From Caballeronia sp. TF1N1 (GTDB lineage Bacteria; Pseudomonadota; Gammaproteobacteria; Burkholderiales; Burkholderiaceae): a stretch of DNA of 64,000 nucleotides. The stretch is taken from assembly GCF_022878925.1 (NCBI RefSeq), contig NZ_CP084626.1, forward strand, positions 1,674,001 through 1,738,000, given 5' to 3'. Under the pieces are notes generated by a model. The model was given only the letters and a program-made list of their open reading frames with translations. It ran no database searches and had not been told where the DNA came from. Of this stretch, positions 1-8,843 are shown piece by piece. Position numbers and translations under genes: made by a program. Within the stretch, counting starts at the first letter, position 1. Each line of letters begins with the position of its first letter.

Positions 1-208
1 GATTCATCGCGTCGTTGAGCGCGTTTTGCAGTGCCTGAACCTGCACGCCCGCGTGCGACATGAGCGAGCGCGCGGAACCGTCCTGCTGCGCGATCAGCGC
101 GGCAAGCAAGTGAACCGGCTCGATGTACTGATTGTCGTGACCGACCGCCAGACTTTGCGCGTCTGACAGCGCTTCCTGAAATTTGGTGGTGAGTTTGTCG
201 ATTCTCAT
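1..208 (-). CDS. clpB: ClpB disaggregase, N-terminal fragment (runs off the left edge)
   Basis: This is the first 69 or so residues of the ClpB chaperone, an AAA+ disaggregase that works with DnaK to rescue aggregated proteins. The visible part begins MRIDKLTTKFQEAL and continues through the GHDNQYIEPVHLLAAL stretch, which is the Clp-N repeat typical of ClpB. The start is set by the ATG at 206-208, with a GGAG ribosome site just upstream on the minus strand. The rest of the gene lies outside the window. A sigma-32-like promoter sits 30 bases upstream (238-265), as expected for a heat-shock gene. Confidence 0.93.
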   Translation of the reverse strand, partial: MRIDKLTTKFQEALSDAQSLAVGHDNQYIEPVHLLAALIAQQDGSARSLMSHAGVQVQALQNALNDAMN

Positions 209-237
209 TATTGAAAGCTCCAATTCGAATACGACCA

Positions 238-265
238 AAATGAGGCGCTTTTGGCCGGTTTCAAG
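238..265 (-). promoter_or_regulatory. Sigma-32 (heat-shock) promoter of clpB
   Basis: On the minus strand a -35 box CTTGAAA (259-265) is followed after 14 bases by CTCATTT (238-244). The established sigma-32 consensus is CTTGAAA-N11-16-CCCATNT, so the -35 is perfect and the -10 is close. Transcription would begin about 20-25 bases before the clpB start codon. Confidence 0.8.
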
Positions 266-396
266 CCTTGTTTAGCCGCTTGCGCGCACTTTTTCGCCTG
301 ATTTCGAGAAAGCCCGCGCGAGCGTCGGCGCATGAGAATGACCTGTCCGTCCGGTTTTCGTTCACCGTCCGGCCGCGTGCAAGACTGAACCGCGCG

Positions 397-882
397 TCAG
401 GCAGACGAGCTTTGCATGCGCTCGACCGATACCGGAATCACGCTCACGATGCCAAGCAACTGCGAGAGCTCATCCGCCGGACGCGCGAGTCCGCCGACCG
501 TATGCTTGTCGAGTTCCGCAAGGAAGGCATCGCGCGCCGTCGCGAATACGCCGCGCAACAAGCAGGCCGACTGAATCACGCATTGCCGGTGTGCCTTGTC
601 GCGCGAAAAACAACCGACAATGTCGAAGTCGCTTTCCATTGTGCGCACGATCTCGCCGATCGTCAGGTAAGGCGTGCGCTCGCCAAGTCGCAGTCCGCCA
701 TGACGCCCTCGCACCGTTTCCACCCAGCCGAGTTCGCCCAATTGCTGGACTATTTTCATCAGATGATTTCTTGAGATGCCATAGGCCTCGGATATCTCGC
801 CGATGGTCGAAAGGCGGGACGGGCGCACGGCAAGGTAAAGCAGGACGCGCAGGGTGTAGTCGGTGTAGTCGGTCAGTCGCAT
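397..882 (-). CDS. nsrR: Rrf2-family regulator, NsrR-like nitric-oxide sensor
   Basis: A 161-residue Rrf2-type repressor. The N-terminal winged helix (about residues 1-75, with YGISRNHLMKIV as recognition region and VRGRHGGLRLG as wing) matches NsrR. Three cysteines at residues 91, 101 and 107 sit where NsrR binds its nitric-oxide-sensitive iron-sulphur cluster. The start at MRLTDYTDYT was chosen because family members begin there; the frame is open further upstream but that stretch has no family similarity. It is divergent from a truncated haemoglobin gene, a typical nitrosative-stress target, so it probably represses that gene. It could be another cluster-binding Rrf2 protein, but the cysteine spacing favours NsrR. 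Confidence 0.85.
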   Translation of the reverse strand: MRLTDYTDYTLRVLLYLAVRPSRLSTIGEISEAYGISRNHLMKIVQQLGELGWVETVRGRHGGLRLGERTPYLTIGEIVRTMESDFDIVGCFSRDKAHRQCVIQSACLLRGVFATARDAFLAELDKHTVGGLARPADELSQLLGIVSVIPVSVERMQSSSA

Positions 883-1138
883 GATGTCACGATGATTTTG
901 TGCGCGGAACACGCGCATCGAGAACAACGGAGCCAGAGGCACGCGGGCAAACGAAGAGCAGACGGCGAAAGCGGCGCGACGCGGGATGCGCGGAAAAACA
1001 CCGCGAGTGCGCAAGCGACAACGACCTCCGCGCACACACAAGGTCTAAGATCCTGACGCGGCCTGCCACGAAAAATTGAACGACCGGTCGGATTATCGCT
1101 GTTCAAGACGCGACATTTTGCGACAAAACAGCGCCTAT

Positions 1139-1159
1139 CGTCAGCATAATGTGCTGACG
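1139..1159. promoter_or_regulatory. Perfect 8-bp inverted repeat (candidate operator) upstream of the truncated haemoglobin
   Basis: CGTCAGCA (1139-1146) and TGCTGACG (1152-1159) are exact reverse complements separated by 5 bases. The site lies 35 bases before the haemoglobin start and is the strongest symmetric element in the 312-base gene-free space 883-1194. It does not resemble the AT-rich NsrR consensus I know, so the binding protein is unassigned. A weaker TTTTG-CGA-CAAAA symmetry lies just upstream at about 1117-1129. Confidence 0.5.
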
Positions 1160-1194
1160 CTTGCGTGTAAGCATCCGCATAACATTTATTTGCC

Positions 1195-1737
1195 ATGACC
1201 CTTCACGAATCATCTGCCCGCCCGGCTCGCTTTGCGGAACCGGACGAAGCCAACATCCGGACGCTCGTGGAGACGTTTTATCGCCGTGTCGATGACGATC
1301 CCCTGCTCGGCCCGATCTTTTCGCGCGAACTGACGGGCCGCTGGGACGAGCATCTCGCCAAAATGACGACCTTCTGGTCGAGCCTCGTGTTGGGAACGAA
1401 GCAGTATCGCGGGAATGTGCAGGAGGCGCATCGGCCGCTCGAAGGTATCGCGCCCGAGCATTTCGCACGCTGGCTTACGCTCTTTCTCGACACCGTGGAC
1501 GCGCGTTACGAGCCGGCCGCCGCCGTGCAGTTCATGGAACCAGCACTGCGGATCGCGCACAGTTTGCAATTGAGCAAGTTCGGCTGGGATTACAAGATTC
1601 CCGACGCGCAGCAGGAACTTCTCGCGGCGCTCAAACGGCAGCGCACCGGCGGCCGGGAAGAGCCGCGTTTCGCGGAGCGGCCTCCGGGGGAGGCGTTTCC
1701 AGCGAGGTTCGTGGGACGTTCGGCGGATACGAAGTGA
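1195..1737 (+). CDS. Group III truncated haemoglobin
   Basis: A 180-residue globin of the truncated (2-over-2) type, probably involved in nitric-oxide or oxygen chemistry. Tyr29 in the ETFYRRV helix fits the B10 distal tyrosine and His79 in VQEAHRPL fits the proximal haem ligand. The segment DPLLGPIF, then W-x2-H and FW, is characteristic of group III. The last 40 residues after the globin fold are rich in Arg, Gly and Pro and look disordered. Divergent from the NsrR-like gene, which supports control by nitric oxide. The first ATG gives the expected N-terminus. Confidence 0.87.
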   Translation: MTLHESSARPARFAEPDEANIRTLVETFYRRVDDDPLLGPIFSRELTGRWDEHLAKMTTFWSSLVLGTKQYRGNVQEAHRPLEGIAPEHFARWLTLFLDTVDARYEPAAAVQFMEPALRIAHSLQLSKFGWDYKIPDAQQELLAALKRQRTGGREEPRFAERPPGEAFPARFVGRSADTK

Positions 1738-1914
1738 CGCTCGCGGCTTTCTTCCTCGCCGATCACGCTTGTCTTGCCGCCCAAGGTTTTTGGCTTTTAC
1801 CCGTTTGCGAGCGCTCTTAGCGCGGTTTCGCGCGCCGCTTTCGTCTCGCCAAACACGCGGTAAGCGGTGGACTTATCCGCGATCGTCGCCTTTTCCTATG
1901 GCGATCGCCGCGCT

Positions 1915-2379
1915 TTAGCTTTTCGGCTTTTGCCAGCGAGCCAGCGCCGTATCATCCGATTCGCGCGCATCGACCCAGCGCTCGCCCGCGTCGGTTTTTT
2001 CCTTCTTCCAGAACGGCGCCTGCGTTTTCAAGTAGTCCATGACGAAGGCGCACGATTCGAACGCCTCGCCGCGATGCATCGCCGTGGTTGCGACCAGCAC
2101 GATCTGATCGAGCGGCTTCAGTTTTCCCACGCGATGCACGATCAGCACGTCCGACCCAGGCCAGCGCGCACGCGCCGACTCGGCAATCTCGTGCAGCGAT
2201 TTCTCCGTCATGCCGGGATAGTGCTCGAGCTCCATCGTCTCGACCGCGCTGCCTTCGTTCAAGTCGCGCACCGTGCCGACGAAGCACGCCACCGCGCCCA
2301 CTTTCGGATTGCCCGCTCGCAGCGCGGCGACTTCCGCGCCGAGATCGAAATCCGCCTCCTGTACGCGCACGATCGTCAT
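1915..2379 (-). CDS. moaE: Molybdopterin synthase large subunit MoaE
   Basis: A 154-residue MoaE, the catalytic subunit that transfers sulphur from MoaD to precursor Z to make molybdopterin. Seen: the N-terminal VGAVACFVGTVRD motif, LEHYPGMTEKSL, and the active-site region MHRGEAF followed by KTQAPFWKKE with the conserved lysines. The start MTIVRVQEADFDL lies one base after the moaD stop, so the two are translationally linked. The C-terminus is a normal MoaE end. It is last in the moeA-moaD-moaE operon. Confidence 0.96.
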   Translation of the reverse strand: MTIVRVQEADFDLGAEVAALRAGNPKVGAVACFVGTVRDLNEGSAVETMELEHYPGMTEKSLHEIAESARARWPGSDVLIVHRVGKLKPLDQIVLVATTAMHRGEAFESCAFVMDYLKTQAPFWKKEKTDAGERWVDARESDDTALARWQKPKS

Positions 2380-2380
2380 G

Positions 2381-2638
2381 TCAACCGCCCGTGACCGGCG
2401 GGAAAAACGCCACTTCGCAGCCATCCGTGATGCGCTGCGACGGGTCCGTCATGACGTGATTGCAGGCCATGCGCAACGCACGGCCTTCGGCGAGCGTTTC
2501 GGCCCACGCGCCGCCGCGCATGCGCAGCCAGGCGCGTACATCGCCGACATTCACGACGGTGTCCGGCACGCTGACCGTCTCGTTCGCGACACCCAGCGCT
2601 TCGCGCACGCTCGCAAAAAATCTCAGTTCGATATGCAT
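2381..2638 (-). CDS. moaD: Molybdopterin synthase sulphur carrier MoaD
   Basis: An 85-residue ubiquitin-like protein starting MHIELRFFASVREAL and ending FFPPVTGG; the C-terminal Gly-Gly is the thiocarboxylated tail of MoaD. It lies between moeA (11-base gap) and moaE (1-base gap), so the three are one operon. The reading frame is open far upstream through moeA in another frame, but family similarity begins only at this ATG. Confidence 0.95.
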   Translation of the reverse strand: MHIELRFFASVREALGVANETVSVPDTVVNVGDVRAWLRMRGGAWAETLAEGRALRMACNHVMTDPSQRITDGCEVAFFPPVTGG

Positions 2639-2649
2639 TTGATGGCCTT

Positions 2650-3912
2650 CTACCGCATCAACTCTGAAAAGGGAATGAAGCGCACCGTCTCGCCCGCGCG
2701 GATGGCGTGATCCGGCGGATTGTCGATGAGGCCGTCGCCCCACACGGTCGAAGTCAGCACGGCGCTGCTTTGATTGGGAAAGAGATCGAGGCCGCCCGCG
2801 TCGTTCACGCGCGCGCGCAGGAACTCGTTGCGGCGGTCGCCCTTCTTTTGGCTGAAGTCGGCACGCATCGAGTAGACGCGCGGCGCGACGTCGCTCGCGC
2901 CTGCCAGCCGCAGCAGGAACGGCCGCACGAACAGCAAGAAGGTGCAAAAGCTCGACACCGGATTTCCCGGCAGGCCGATGAAATATGCTTCGCCGAGCGC
3001 GGCATCCGAACGTCGCACGTTGCCGAACGCGAGCGGCTTGCCGGGCTTCATCGCGATCTGCCACATGGCGATGCGTCCTTCGGCTTCCACCGCCGGTTTC
3101 ACGTGATCTTCCTCGCCGACCGATACCCCGCCGCACGTCAGAATCAGATCGTGTTCCCCGGCCGCGCGGCGCAGGGTTTCGCGCGTTGCGTCGAGACGAT
3201 CCGGCACGATCCCGAGGTCGGTCACGTCGCAACCGAGTTTCGCAAGCAGCGAGCGCAGCACGAAGCGATTCGAGTTGTAGATGGCGCCGGGCGCGAGCGG
3301 CTCGCCGGGCATGCGCAGTTCGTCGCCGGTGAAGAAGATGGCGACGCGCACGCGCCGCACGACATCGAGCGCGCCGCAACCGACCGATGCCGCGAGACCC
3401 AACGCTTGCGGCGTGAGGCGCGTGCCCGCAGGCAGGATCACCGAACCGCCGCGGATGTCCGCGCCTTGTTGCGTGATCCATTCGCCGGCTGCGGGCGCGT
3501 GCGCGAACGCGATGCTGCCGTCGTCCGCCGCACGCGCCATTTCCTGCATGACGACGGTATCGGCGCCCGGAGGCACCGTCGCGCCGGTGAAGATGCGCGC
3601 GGCCGTGCCTGCCGTGAGCGGCGCGGCGGCGTGGCCGGCCGGAATGCGTTGCGACACCGGCAGCGCGCGCGGCGCGGCCTCGCTCGCGCCGGCGAGATCG
3701 GCGGCGCGGACGGCGTAACCGTCCATCGAGCTGGTGTGCATTGGCGGAACGTCTAGCGGCGACGTGACATCGGCGGCGAGAACGCGGCCGAGCGACGCCG
3801 CGGCATCGAGCGTATCGATGCGCTCGGTGCCATCGACCCGATGCGCGGCGTCGAGGAGAAGGCCGAGCGCTTGCGCGGTCGCGAGCATCGGGGGACGAGG
3901 AGAAGTGGACAT
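2650..3912 (-). CDS. moeA: Molybdopterin molybdenumtransferase MoeA
   Basis: A 420-residue MoeA, which inserts molybdate into adenylylated molybdopterin. Visible hallmarks are PPMHTSSMDGYAVRAADL near the N-terminus, the GAVP-like domain II (GATVPPGADTVVMQE), TGDELRMPGEPLAPG, the MogA-like motif LTCGGVSVGEEDH, and FIGLPGNPVSSF. Start MSTSPRPPM is preferred over an upstream in-frame ATG at 3966 because it matches family length. First gene of the moeA-moaD-moaE operon; its upstream region holds a 9-bp repeat tract. Confidence 0.96.
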   Translation of the reverse strand: MSTSPRPPMLATAQALGLLLDAAHRVDGTERIDTLDAAASLGRVLAADVTSPLDVPPMHTSSMDGYAVRAADLAGASEAAPRALPVSQRIPAGHAAAPLTAGTAARIFTGATVPPGADTVVMQEMARAADDGSIAFAHAPAAGEWITQQGADIRGGSVILPAGTRLTPQALGLAASVGCGALDVVRRVRVAIFFTGDELRMPGEPLAPGAIYNSNRFVLRSLLAKLGCDVTDLGIVPDRLDATRETLRRAAGEHDLILTCGGVSVGEEDHVKPAVEAEGRIAMWQIAMKPGKPLAFGNVRRSDAALGEAYFIGLPGNPVSSFCTFLLFVRPFLLRLAGASDVAPRVYSMRADFSQKKGDRRNEFLRARVNDAGGLDLFPNQSSAVLTSTVWGDGLIDNPPDHAIRAGETVRFIPFSELMR

Positions 3913-4024
3913 GGAGTTCGTACGGAGCGATGCGCCCGTCAATCGTGAATGGGGAGTAGCTGGCAACGTCAGCCAACCATTGTAGCGAGATGGGCGGTGA
4001 GGCGAAGCGCTCTGGCGTTCGCGG

Positions 4025-4223
4025 TCGTTCGTGTCGTTCGTGTCGTTCGTGTCGTTCGCGGTCGTTCGTGTCGTTCGTGTCGTTCGTGTCGTTCGTGTCG
4101 TTCGTGTCGTTCGTGTCGTTCGTGTCGTTCGTGTCGTTCGTGTCGTTCGTGTCGTTCGCTTCGTTCGCTTCGTTCGCTTCGTTCGCTTCGTTCGCTTCGT
4201 TCGCTTCGTTCACTTCGTTCGCG
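4025..4223. repeat. 9-bp tandem repeat tract between moeA and the Nudix gene
   Basis: About 22 consecutive units. The first block is TCGTTCGTG (3 copies), then one 10-base variant TCGTTCGCGG at 4052-4061, then ten more TCGTTCGTG copies (4062-4151), then six TCGTTCGCT copies (4152-4205), then the degenerate units TCGTTCACT and TCGTTCGCG. The single 10-base unit shifts the phase. Because the unit is a multiple of three, most reading frames on both strands stay open, but none has gene-like context. It lies between divergent moeA and the Nudix gene and fills most of the 430-base gap 3913-4342. Confidence 0.95.
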
Positions 4224-4342
4224 TCGCCTGCGCGCGCTCCGCCCGACCAACCGATCGCGCCCCCGCTTTCCGCCTCACCCGCCCTTCATGACGACCCCCG
4301 AGCCGGTGATACACTCGCACCACACTTCCCACGTCCATTTCC

Positions 4343-4888
4343 ATGAAATTCTGTTCCGTCTGCGGCCACGAGGTCGCCCTTTCGGTCCCGCCTGGCGACA
4401 ACCGCGAGCGCTTCGTTTGCGGCAGTTGCGGCACCGTTCACTACCAGAATCCGCGCAACGTCGTCGGCACGGTGCCGGTGTGGGACGACAAGGTGCTCTT
4501 GTGCCGCCGGGCAATCGAGCCGCGCTACGGCTACTGGACCTTGCCGGCAGGCTTCATGGAAATGGACGAGACCACGAGCGAAGGCGCATCGCGCGAAACA
4601 CTCGAGGAAGCAGGCGCGCGCGTCGAGATTCAAAGTCTTTTCACGCTGCTCAACGTGCCGCACGTGCATCAGGTGCATCTGTTCTATCTCGCGCGTCTGC
4701 TCGATATCGAAATCGACGCCGGCGAGGAAAGTCTCGAAGTGCGTCTTTTCGAGGAAAGCGAGATTCCGTGGGACGAAATCGCCTTTCCGACCGTCGGCCA
4801 GACGCTGCGTTTCTTCTTCGCCGACCGCGCCGCGGGCAACTTCACGCTGCACACGGGCGACATCTTCCGCACGCTGCGCGAAGGCTGA
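4343..4888 (+). CDS. Nudix hydrolase with N-terminal zinc ribbon
   Basis: A 181-residue Nudix hydrolase. Cysteines 4, 7, 26 and 29 form a C-x2-C...C-x2-C zinc ribbon. The Nudix box runs from Gly70 to Gly91 (G-x5-E-x7-RE-x2-EE-x-G), with Arg84, Glu85, Glu88 and Glu89 as the metal-binding core. The zinc-ribbon type is related to NudC-like and ADP-ribose pyrophosphatases, hydrolysing nucleoside diphosphate derivatives; the exact substrate cannot be read from sequence. It is followed 27 bases later by aat. Confidence 0.9.
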   Translation: MKFCSVCGHEVALSVPPGDNRERFVCGSCGTVHYQNPRNVVGTVPVWDDKVLLCRRAIEPRYGYWTLPAGFMEMDETTSEGASRETLEEAGARVEIQSLFTLLNVPHVHQVHLFYLARLLDIEIDAGEESLEVRLFEESEIPWDEIAFPTVGQTLRFFFADRAAGNFTLHTGDIFRTLREG

Positions 4889-4915
4889 GCGCCTCGCGCA
4901 TCGACTGCTTCGACC

Positions 4916-5647
4916 ATGGTTCCCTGGCTCGCCGACGACGATCCGTTCCCGCCCGTCGAGCGCGCGCTCGGCGCATCGAGCGGCGCGCCGGGTCTGCTCG
5001 CCGCGAGCGCGGAGCTTTTGCCCGCGCGTCTCGTCGATGCCTACCGGCGCGGCATCTTTCCGTGGTATTCGGACGGTCAGCCCGTGCTGTGGTGGAGTCC
5101 CGATCCACGCATGGTGCTGATTCCGGACGAGTTCAAAGTCTCCGATTCGCTGCGCAAGACGCTCAAACGCGTGTCGCGCGAGCCGCTCTGGGAAGTGCGC
5201 GTGGACGACGATTTCGCCGCCGTGATGCACGCGTGCGCCGACACGCCGCGCGACGGTCAGCGCGGCACGTGGATCACTTCCGAAATCGTTGAGGCGTACT
5301 CGACGCTGCATCGCGCGGGCAAGGCGCACAGCGTCGAAACGTGGTTCGACGGGCGGCGCGTCGGCGGGCTTTATGGCGTGTCGTTCGGCAAGATGTTCTT
5401 CGGCGAATCGATGTTCGCGCACAAGACCGATGCCTCGAAAATCGCCCTCGCCGCGCTCGTCGCGCACTTGCGCCGCCATAAAATTGGGATGATAGACTGT
5501 CAGCAGAATACGGCGCATCTGGCGTCGCTGGGCGGCCGCGAGATCGGCCGCCGCGCGTTCGTCACGCATCTGCGTCACGCGGTCGAAGATGCGCCGATTC
5601 CCTGGCGTTTCGATAAATCGGTTCTCGCGGAACTGATCGAGCGCTAG
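4916..5647 (+). CDS. aat: Leucyl/phenylalanyl-tRNA--protein transferase
   Basis: A 243-residue Aat, which adds Leu or Phe from tRNA to proteins with N-terminal Arg or Lys, marking them for ClpS-ClpAP degradation. Seen: [20 protein letters not shown] with [52 protein letters not shown] and [19 protein letters not shown], all conserved in the family. The gene is followed by the second N-end-rule transferase bpt, 102 bases on, so the two probably form one functional unit. Confidence 0.97.
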   Translation: MVPWLADDDPFPPVERALGASSGAPGLLAASAELLPARLVDAYRRGIFPWYSDGQPVLWWSPDPRMVLIPDEFKVSDSLRKTLKRVSREPLWEVRVDDDFAAVMHACADTPRDGQRGTWITSEIVEAYSTLHRAGKAHSVETWFDGRRVGGLYGVSFGKMFFGESMFAHKTDASKIALAALVAHLRRHKIGMIDCQQNTAHLASLGGREIGRRAFVTHLRHAVEDAPIPWRFDKSVLAELIER

Positions 5648-5749
5648 ACGACGCAAGGACACCGGAACGGAACCAGGCACCGGACAGGCATCAACCAGGC
5701 AACCAGAAACCAGCAACGACGAGACGCCCGCGATACGAGAGCCGCCAAC

Positions 5750-6568
5750 GTGACACATCCGAACGAGCTGCCGCTGTCACCGCTTTCCGCGCTGCAATTC
5801 TATGCAACAGCGCCCTATCCTTGCAGTTATCTGGAAGGACGCGTGGCACGCTCGCAAGTCGCGACGCCCAGCCATCTCATCAATTCCGACGTCTACACCG
5901 AACTCGTCAAAGCCGGCTTCCGGCGTTCGGGCGTGTTCACGTATCGCCCGTATTGCGACGGTTGCCGTGCCTGCGTGCCGGTGCGCGTGCCGGTGGCGCG
6001 CTTCGCCCCGAACCGCACGCAACGGCGCGTCTGGAAGCAGCACGGCAATCTCGTCGCGAGCGTCGCGCCGCTGCATTACGACGAAGAGCACTACGCGCTT
6101 TATATGCGCTATCAATCGGCGCGGCACGCGGGTGGCGGCATGGATCGCGACAGCCGCGACCAGTACGAACAGTTTTTGCTGCAAAGCAGGATCAACTCGA
6201 GGCTCGTCGAATTCCGCGAGCCGGGCAACGCGGACACGCCCGGCGCATTGCGCATGATCAGCATGATCGACATTCTCGGCGACGGGCTTTCGTCCGTGTA
6301 CACGTTCTTCGAGCCGGGCCTGCCGCACACGAGCTTCGGCACGTTCAACATCCTCTGGCAGATCGAGCAGGCGAAGAGCCTCGACTTGCCGCACGTGTAT
6401 CTCGGCTACTGGATTCGCGAAAGCGAAAAGATGGCGTACAAGGCCAACTTCCGGCCGCTGGAAGGGCTGATCGATGGCCGCTGGTCACCGCTCGATCCCG
6501 CAACGACGCTTTCCGCCGGGACCTTGCCGATGCCGGGCCGCATCCACAACGTGAGTCAGCCGAAGTAG
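5750..6568 (+). CDS. bpt: Aspartate/glutamate leucyltransferase (bacterial ATE-like)
   Basis: A 272-residue Bpt, which transfers leucine from tRNA-Leu to N-terminal Asp or Glu. Conserved parts: the N-terminal [16 protein letters not shown] with the Cys motif, then [17 protein letters not shown]2-C (cysteine-rich N-domain), and the transferase core with [25 protein letters not shown] and [22 protein letters not shown]. Length is normal. Together with aat it extends the N-end rule to acidic residues. Confidence 0.95.
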   Translation: MTHPNELPLSPLSALQFYATAPYPCSYLEGRVARSQVATPSHLINSDVYTELVKAGFRRSGVFTYRPYCDGCRACVPVRVPVARFAPNRTQRRVWKQHGNLVASVAPLHYDEEHYALYMRYQSARHAGGGMDRDSRDQYEQFLLQSRINSRLVEFREPGNADTPGALRMISMIDILGDGLSSVYTFFEPGLPHTSFGTFNILWQIEQAKSLDLPHVYLGYWIRESEKMAYKANFRPLEGLIDGRWSPLDPATTLSAGTLPMPGRIHNVSQPK

Positions 6569-6756
6569 CAAGCGCCTCGCGCGCGGCAACCTTGCGCTTG
6601 ACGTTCGGAAAGCCCCATCGGCAGGAAACAACCGCTTCCCCGAATCGCCGCACCTCGCCGACAAAAACTCGCGCCGCAACCATCCACTCCGGCGCCCTCT
6701 GCAAAGCCGCTAAAATAGCGGGTCTCAAAAAACTCGCCGTCGCAGGCGTTCACTTC

Positions 6757-7779
6757 GTGTTCAGCTCCCTTTACCCGCTCGCGCGCTCGCATCTGTTCAA
6801 GATGGACGCGGAAGACGCTCATCACCTCACCCTGCGCATGCTGGGCGCGGCCGGCCGCACCGGACTCGCCGGCATGCTTGCCAAACGCGGCCCCGACTCG
6901 CCGCGCAACGTGATGGGCCTCGCGTTCCGCAATCCCGTCGGTCTCGCGGCGGGACTGGACAAGGACGGCGCGTGCATCGACGGACTGGCGGCGCTCGGCT
7001 TCGGCTTCATCGAAGTGGGCACGGTCACGCCGCGCGCGCAGCCGGGCAACCCGCGGCCGCGCATTTTCCGGCTGCCGGAAGCGGGCGCGCTGATCAACCG
7101 CATGGGCTTCAACAACGGCGGCGTCGAACAGTTCGTCGCCAACGTGCAGGCGGCGCGCTATCGCGGCATCCTGGGGCTCAATATCGGCAAGAACGCCGAT
7201 ACCCCGATAGAACGCGCCGCCGATGACTATCTGTACTGCCTCGAACGCGTCTATCCGTTCGCGAGCTACGTGACGATCAATATCTCGTCGCCGAACACGA
7301 AGAATCTGCGGCAGCTACAGGGCGCGGGCGAACTGGATTCGCTGCTCGGCGCGCTCAAGGACAAGCAGCAGCGTCTGTCCGATCTTCACGGCAAGCTCGT
7401 GCCGCTCGCGCTCAAGATCGCGCCCGATCTCGACGACGAGCAGATCAAGTCGATCGCCGGAACCGTCCTCACGCACGGTATCGACGGCGTGATCGCCACC
7501 AACACCACGCTCTCGCGCACCGCCGTCAGCGGCATGCGGCACGGCGAGGAAACCGGAGGCCTGTCGGGCCGCCCCGTCTTCGATGCGTCCAACGTGGTGA
7601 TCCGCAAGCTGCGCGCCGAACTGGGCGCGGATGTGCCGATCATCGGCGTGGGCGGAATTTTCTCGGGCGAGGACGCGCGCGCGAAGCTCGCGGCGGGAGC
7701 ATCGCTCGTGCAGATTTATACGGGGCTGATCTACAAGGGACCGGCGCTCGTGCGCGAGTGCGTCGAAGCCCTCGCGTAG
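6757..7779 (+). CDS. pyrD: Dihydroorotate dehydrogenase, class 2 (quinone)
   Basis: A 340-residue membrane-associated PyrD that oxidises dihydroorotate to orotate with quinone as acceptor, fourth step of pyrimidine synthesis. The GTG at 6757 gives the family N-terminus (M)[19 protein letters not shown], an amphipathic membrane-binding segment. FMN-binding and catalytic motifs include [48 protein letters not shown] (catalytic Ser of class 2) and [15 protein letters not shown]. The frame is open far upstream through bpt, but without family similarity. The 188-base gap before it has no gene. Confidence 0.95.
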   Translation: MFSSLYPLARSHLFKMDAEDAHHLTLRMLGAAGRTGLAGMLAKRGPDSPRNVMGLAFRNPVGLAAGLDKDGACIDGLAALGFGFIEVGTVTPRAQPGNPRPRIFRLPEAGALINRMGFNNGGVEQFVANVQAARYRGILGLNIGKNADTPIERAADDYLYCLERVYPFASYVTINISSPNTKNLRQLQGAGELDSLLGALKDKQQRLSDLHGKLVPLALKIAPDLDDEQIKSIAGTVLTHGIDGVIATNTTLSRTAVSGMRHGEETGGLSGRPVFDASNVVIRKLRAELGADVPIIGVGGIFSGEDARAKLAAGASLVQIYTGLIYKGPALVRECVEALA

Positions 7780-7890
7780 GAATATGGAAATAAGCAAACG
7801 ATCTTACGCATCGCTTGCCTTTTATCTATGATGCCGCACCTGCAAAGCACGGCTCGCCGTCGCGATGCCATTCAAGAGGAATAAAACACG

Positions 7891-8682
7891 ATGAAACTGT
7901 CCACGCTCAAGAAAGTGCTCGTCGCCGGTCTGATCGGCGCGTCCCTGTCGGCTGCGGCGCATGCCGAAGACCTGCTCGATTCCGTCAAGCAACGCGGCAC
8001 GCTGCGCGTCGGTCTGGAGGGCACCTTCCCCCCGTTCAACTCGAAGTCGCCGCAAGGCGAGCTGGTCGGTTACGACGTGGATATCGCCAAGGCGGTTGCC
8101 GCCAAGCTCGGCGTGAAGCCCGAGTTCGTGACGACGGAGTGGAGCGGCATCATCGCGGGTCTGCAGGCTGGCAAGTTCGACGTGATCGTGAATCAAGTCG
8201 GTATCACCGATGCGCGCAAGGCCACGCTCGACTTCTCGCCCGCCTACACGTACTCGAACGCGCAGCTGATCCAGCGCGCGGATGACAAGCGCGAATTCAA
8301 GACGCTCGACGAACTGAAGGGCAAGAAGCTCGGCGTCGGTCTCGGCACGAACTACATGGACATGGCGAAGTCGGTGCCGGGTATCGATGTGAAGACGTAT
8401 CCGGGCGCGCCCGAATATTTGCGCGATCTGGCAGCCGGCCGTCTGGACGCCGCGCTCAACGACCGTCTGATGCTCGCCTATCTGCTGAAGAACTCGCAAC
8501 TGCCGCTGCGCACGGGCGCGAATCTCGACAAGGGCAGCCCGTCCGGCATTCCGTTCAAGAAGGGCAACCCGAAGTTCGCCAAGGCGATCGACGACGCCAT
8601 GACCCAGCTCGAACAGGACGGCACGTTCACGAAGATCTCGCAGAAGTGGTTCGGTATCGACGTGACCAAGCCCGCGAAGTAA
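7891..8682 (+). CDS. Periplasmic amino-acid (probably cystine) ABC binding protein
   Basis: A 263-residue solute-binding protein of family 3. A signal peptide ends after AHA at residue 25. The mature part follows E. coli FliY/TcyJ closely: RGTLRVGLEGTFPPFN, VGYDVDIAKAVA, VTTEWSGIIAGLQAGKFDVIVNQV, KKLGVGLGTNYMD and KWFGIDVTK. That points to cystine or a related sulphur amino acid. A GAGGA ribosome site precedes the ATG. Its permease follows at 8844, but no ATPase gene follows. Confidence 0.88.
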   Translation: MKLSTLKKVLVAGLIGASLSAAAHAEDLLDSVKQRGTLRVGLEGTFPPFNSKSPQGELVGYDVDIAKAVAAKLGVKPEFVTTEWSGIIAGLQAGKFDVIVNQVGITDARKATLDFSPAYTYSNAQLIQRADDKREFKTLDELKGKKLGVGLGTNYMDMAKSVPGIDVKTYPGAPEYLRDLAAGRLDAALNDRLMLAYLLKNSQLPLRTGANLDKGSPSGIPFKKGNPKFAKAIDDAMTQLEQDGTFTKISQKWFGIDVTKPAK

Positions 8683-8843
8683 GCCTCGTTCCCGCGCGCC
8701 GAAAGGCGTTGCGGACGTTACGAGCGTAACGCGCGGCTCGAGGGCGGCATCGTCTGACGGTGTCGCCCTTGTCTTTTTCGCGCGCGGTTTATGATGTGCG
8801 CTTTGCGCGGCAACCTGCCCGCTCTCCTTCCTGCTTCCCGTTC

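Noticed and set aside
2381..4213. A 610-codon minus-strand frame with a repeated Asn-Asp-Thr / Asn-Glu-Ala N-terminus
   Set aside because: It joins the 9-bp repeat, the antisense-frame of moeA and moaD. Only the last 85 residues (MoaD) have family similarity.
4025..4223. CRISPR array
   Set aside because: The units are contiguous 9-mers with no spacers and no cas genes nearby.
3949..5292. Long plus-strand frames of Arg-Ser-Cys or Ser-Phe-Val repeats
   Set aside because: They come from the 9-bp repeat running into the Nudix and aat genes in the wrong frame. No ribosome site or similarity.
5821..6756. An N-terminal extension of PyrD
   Set aside because: It is the bpt gene in another frame. 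PyrD homology starts at the GTG at 6757.
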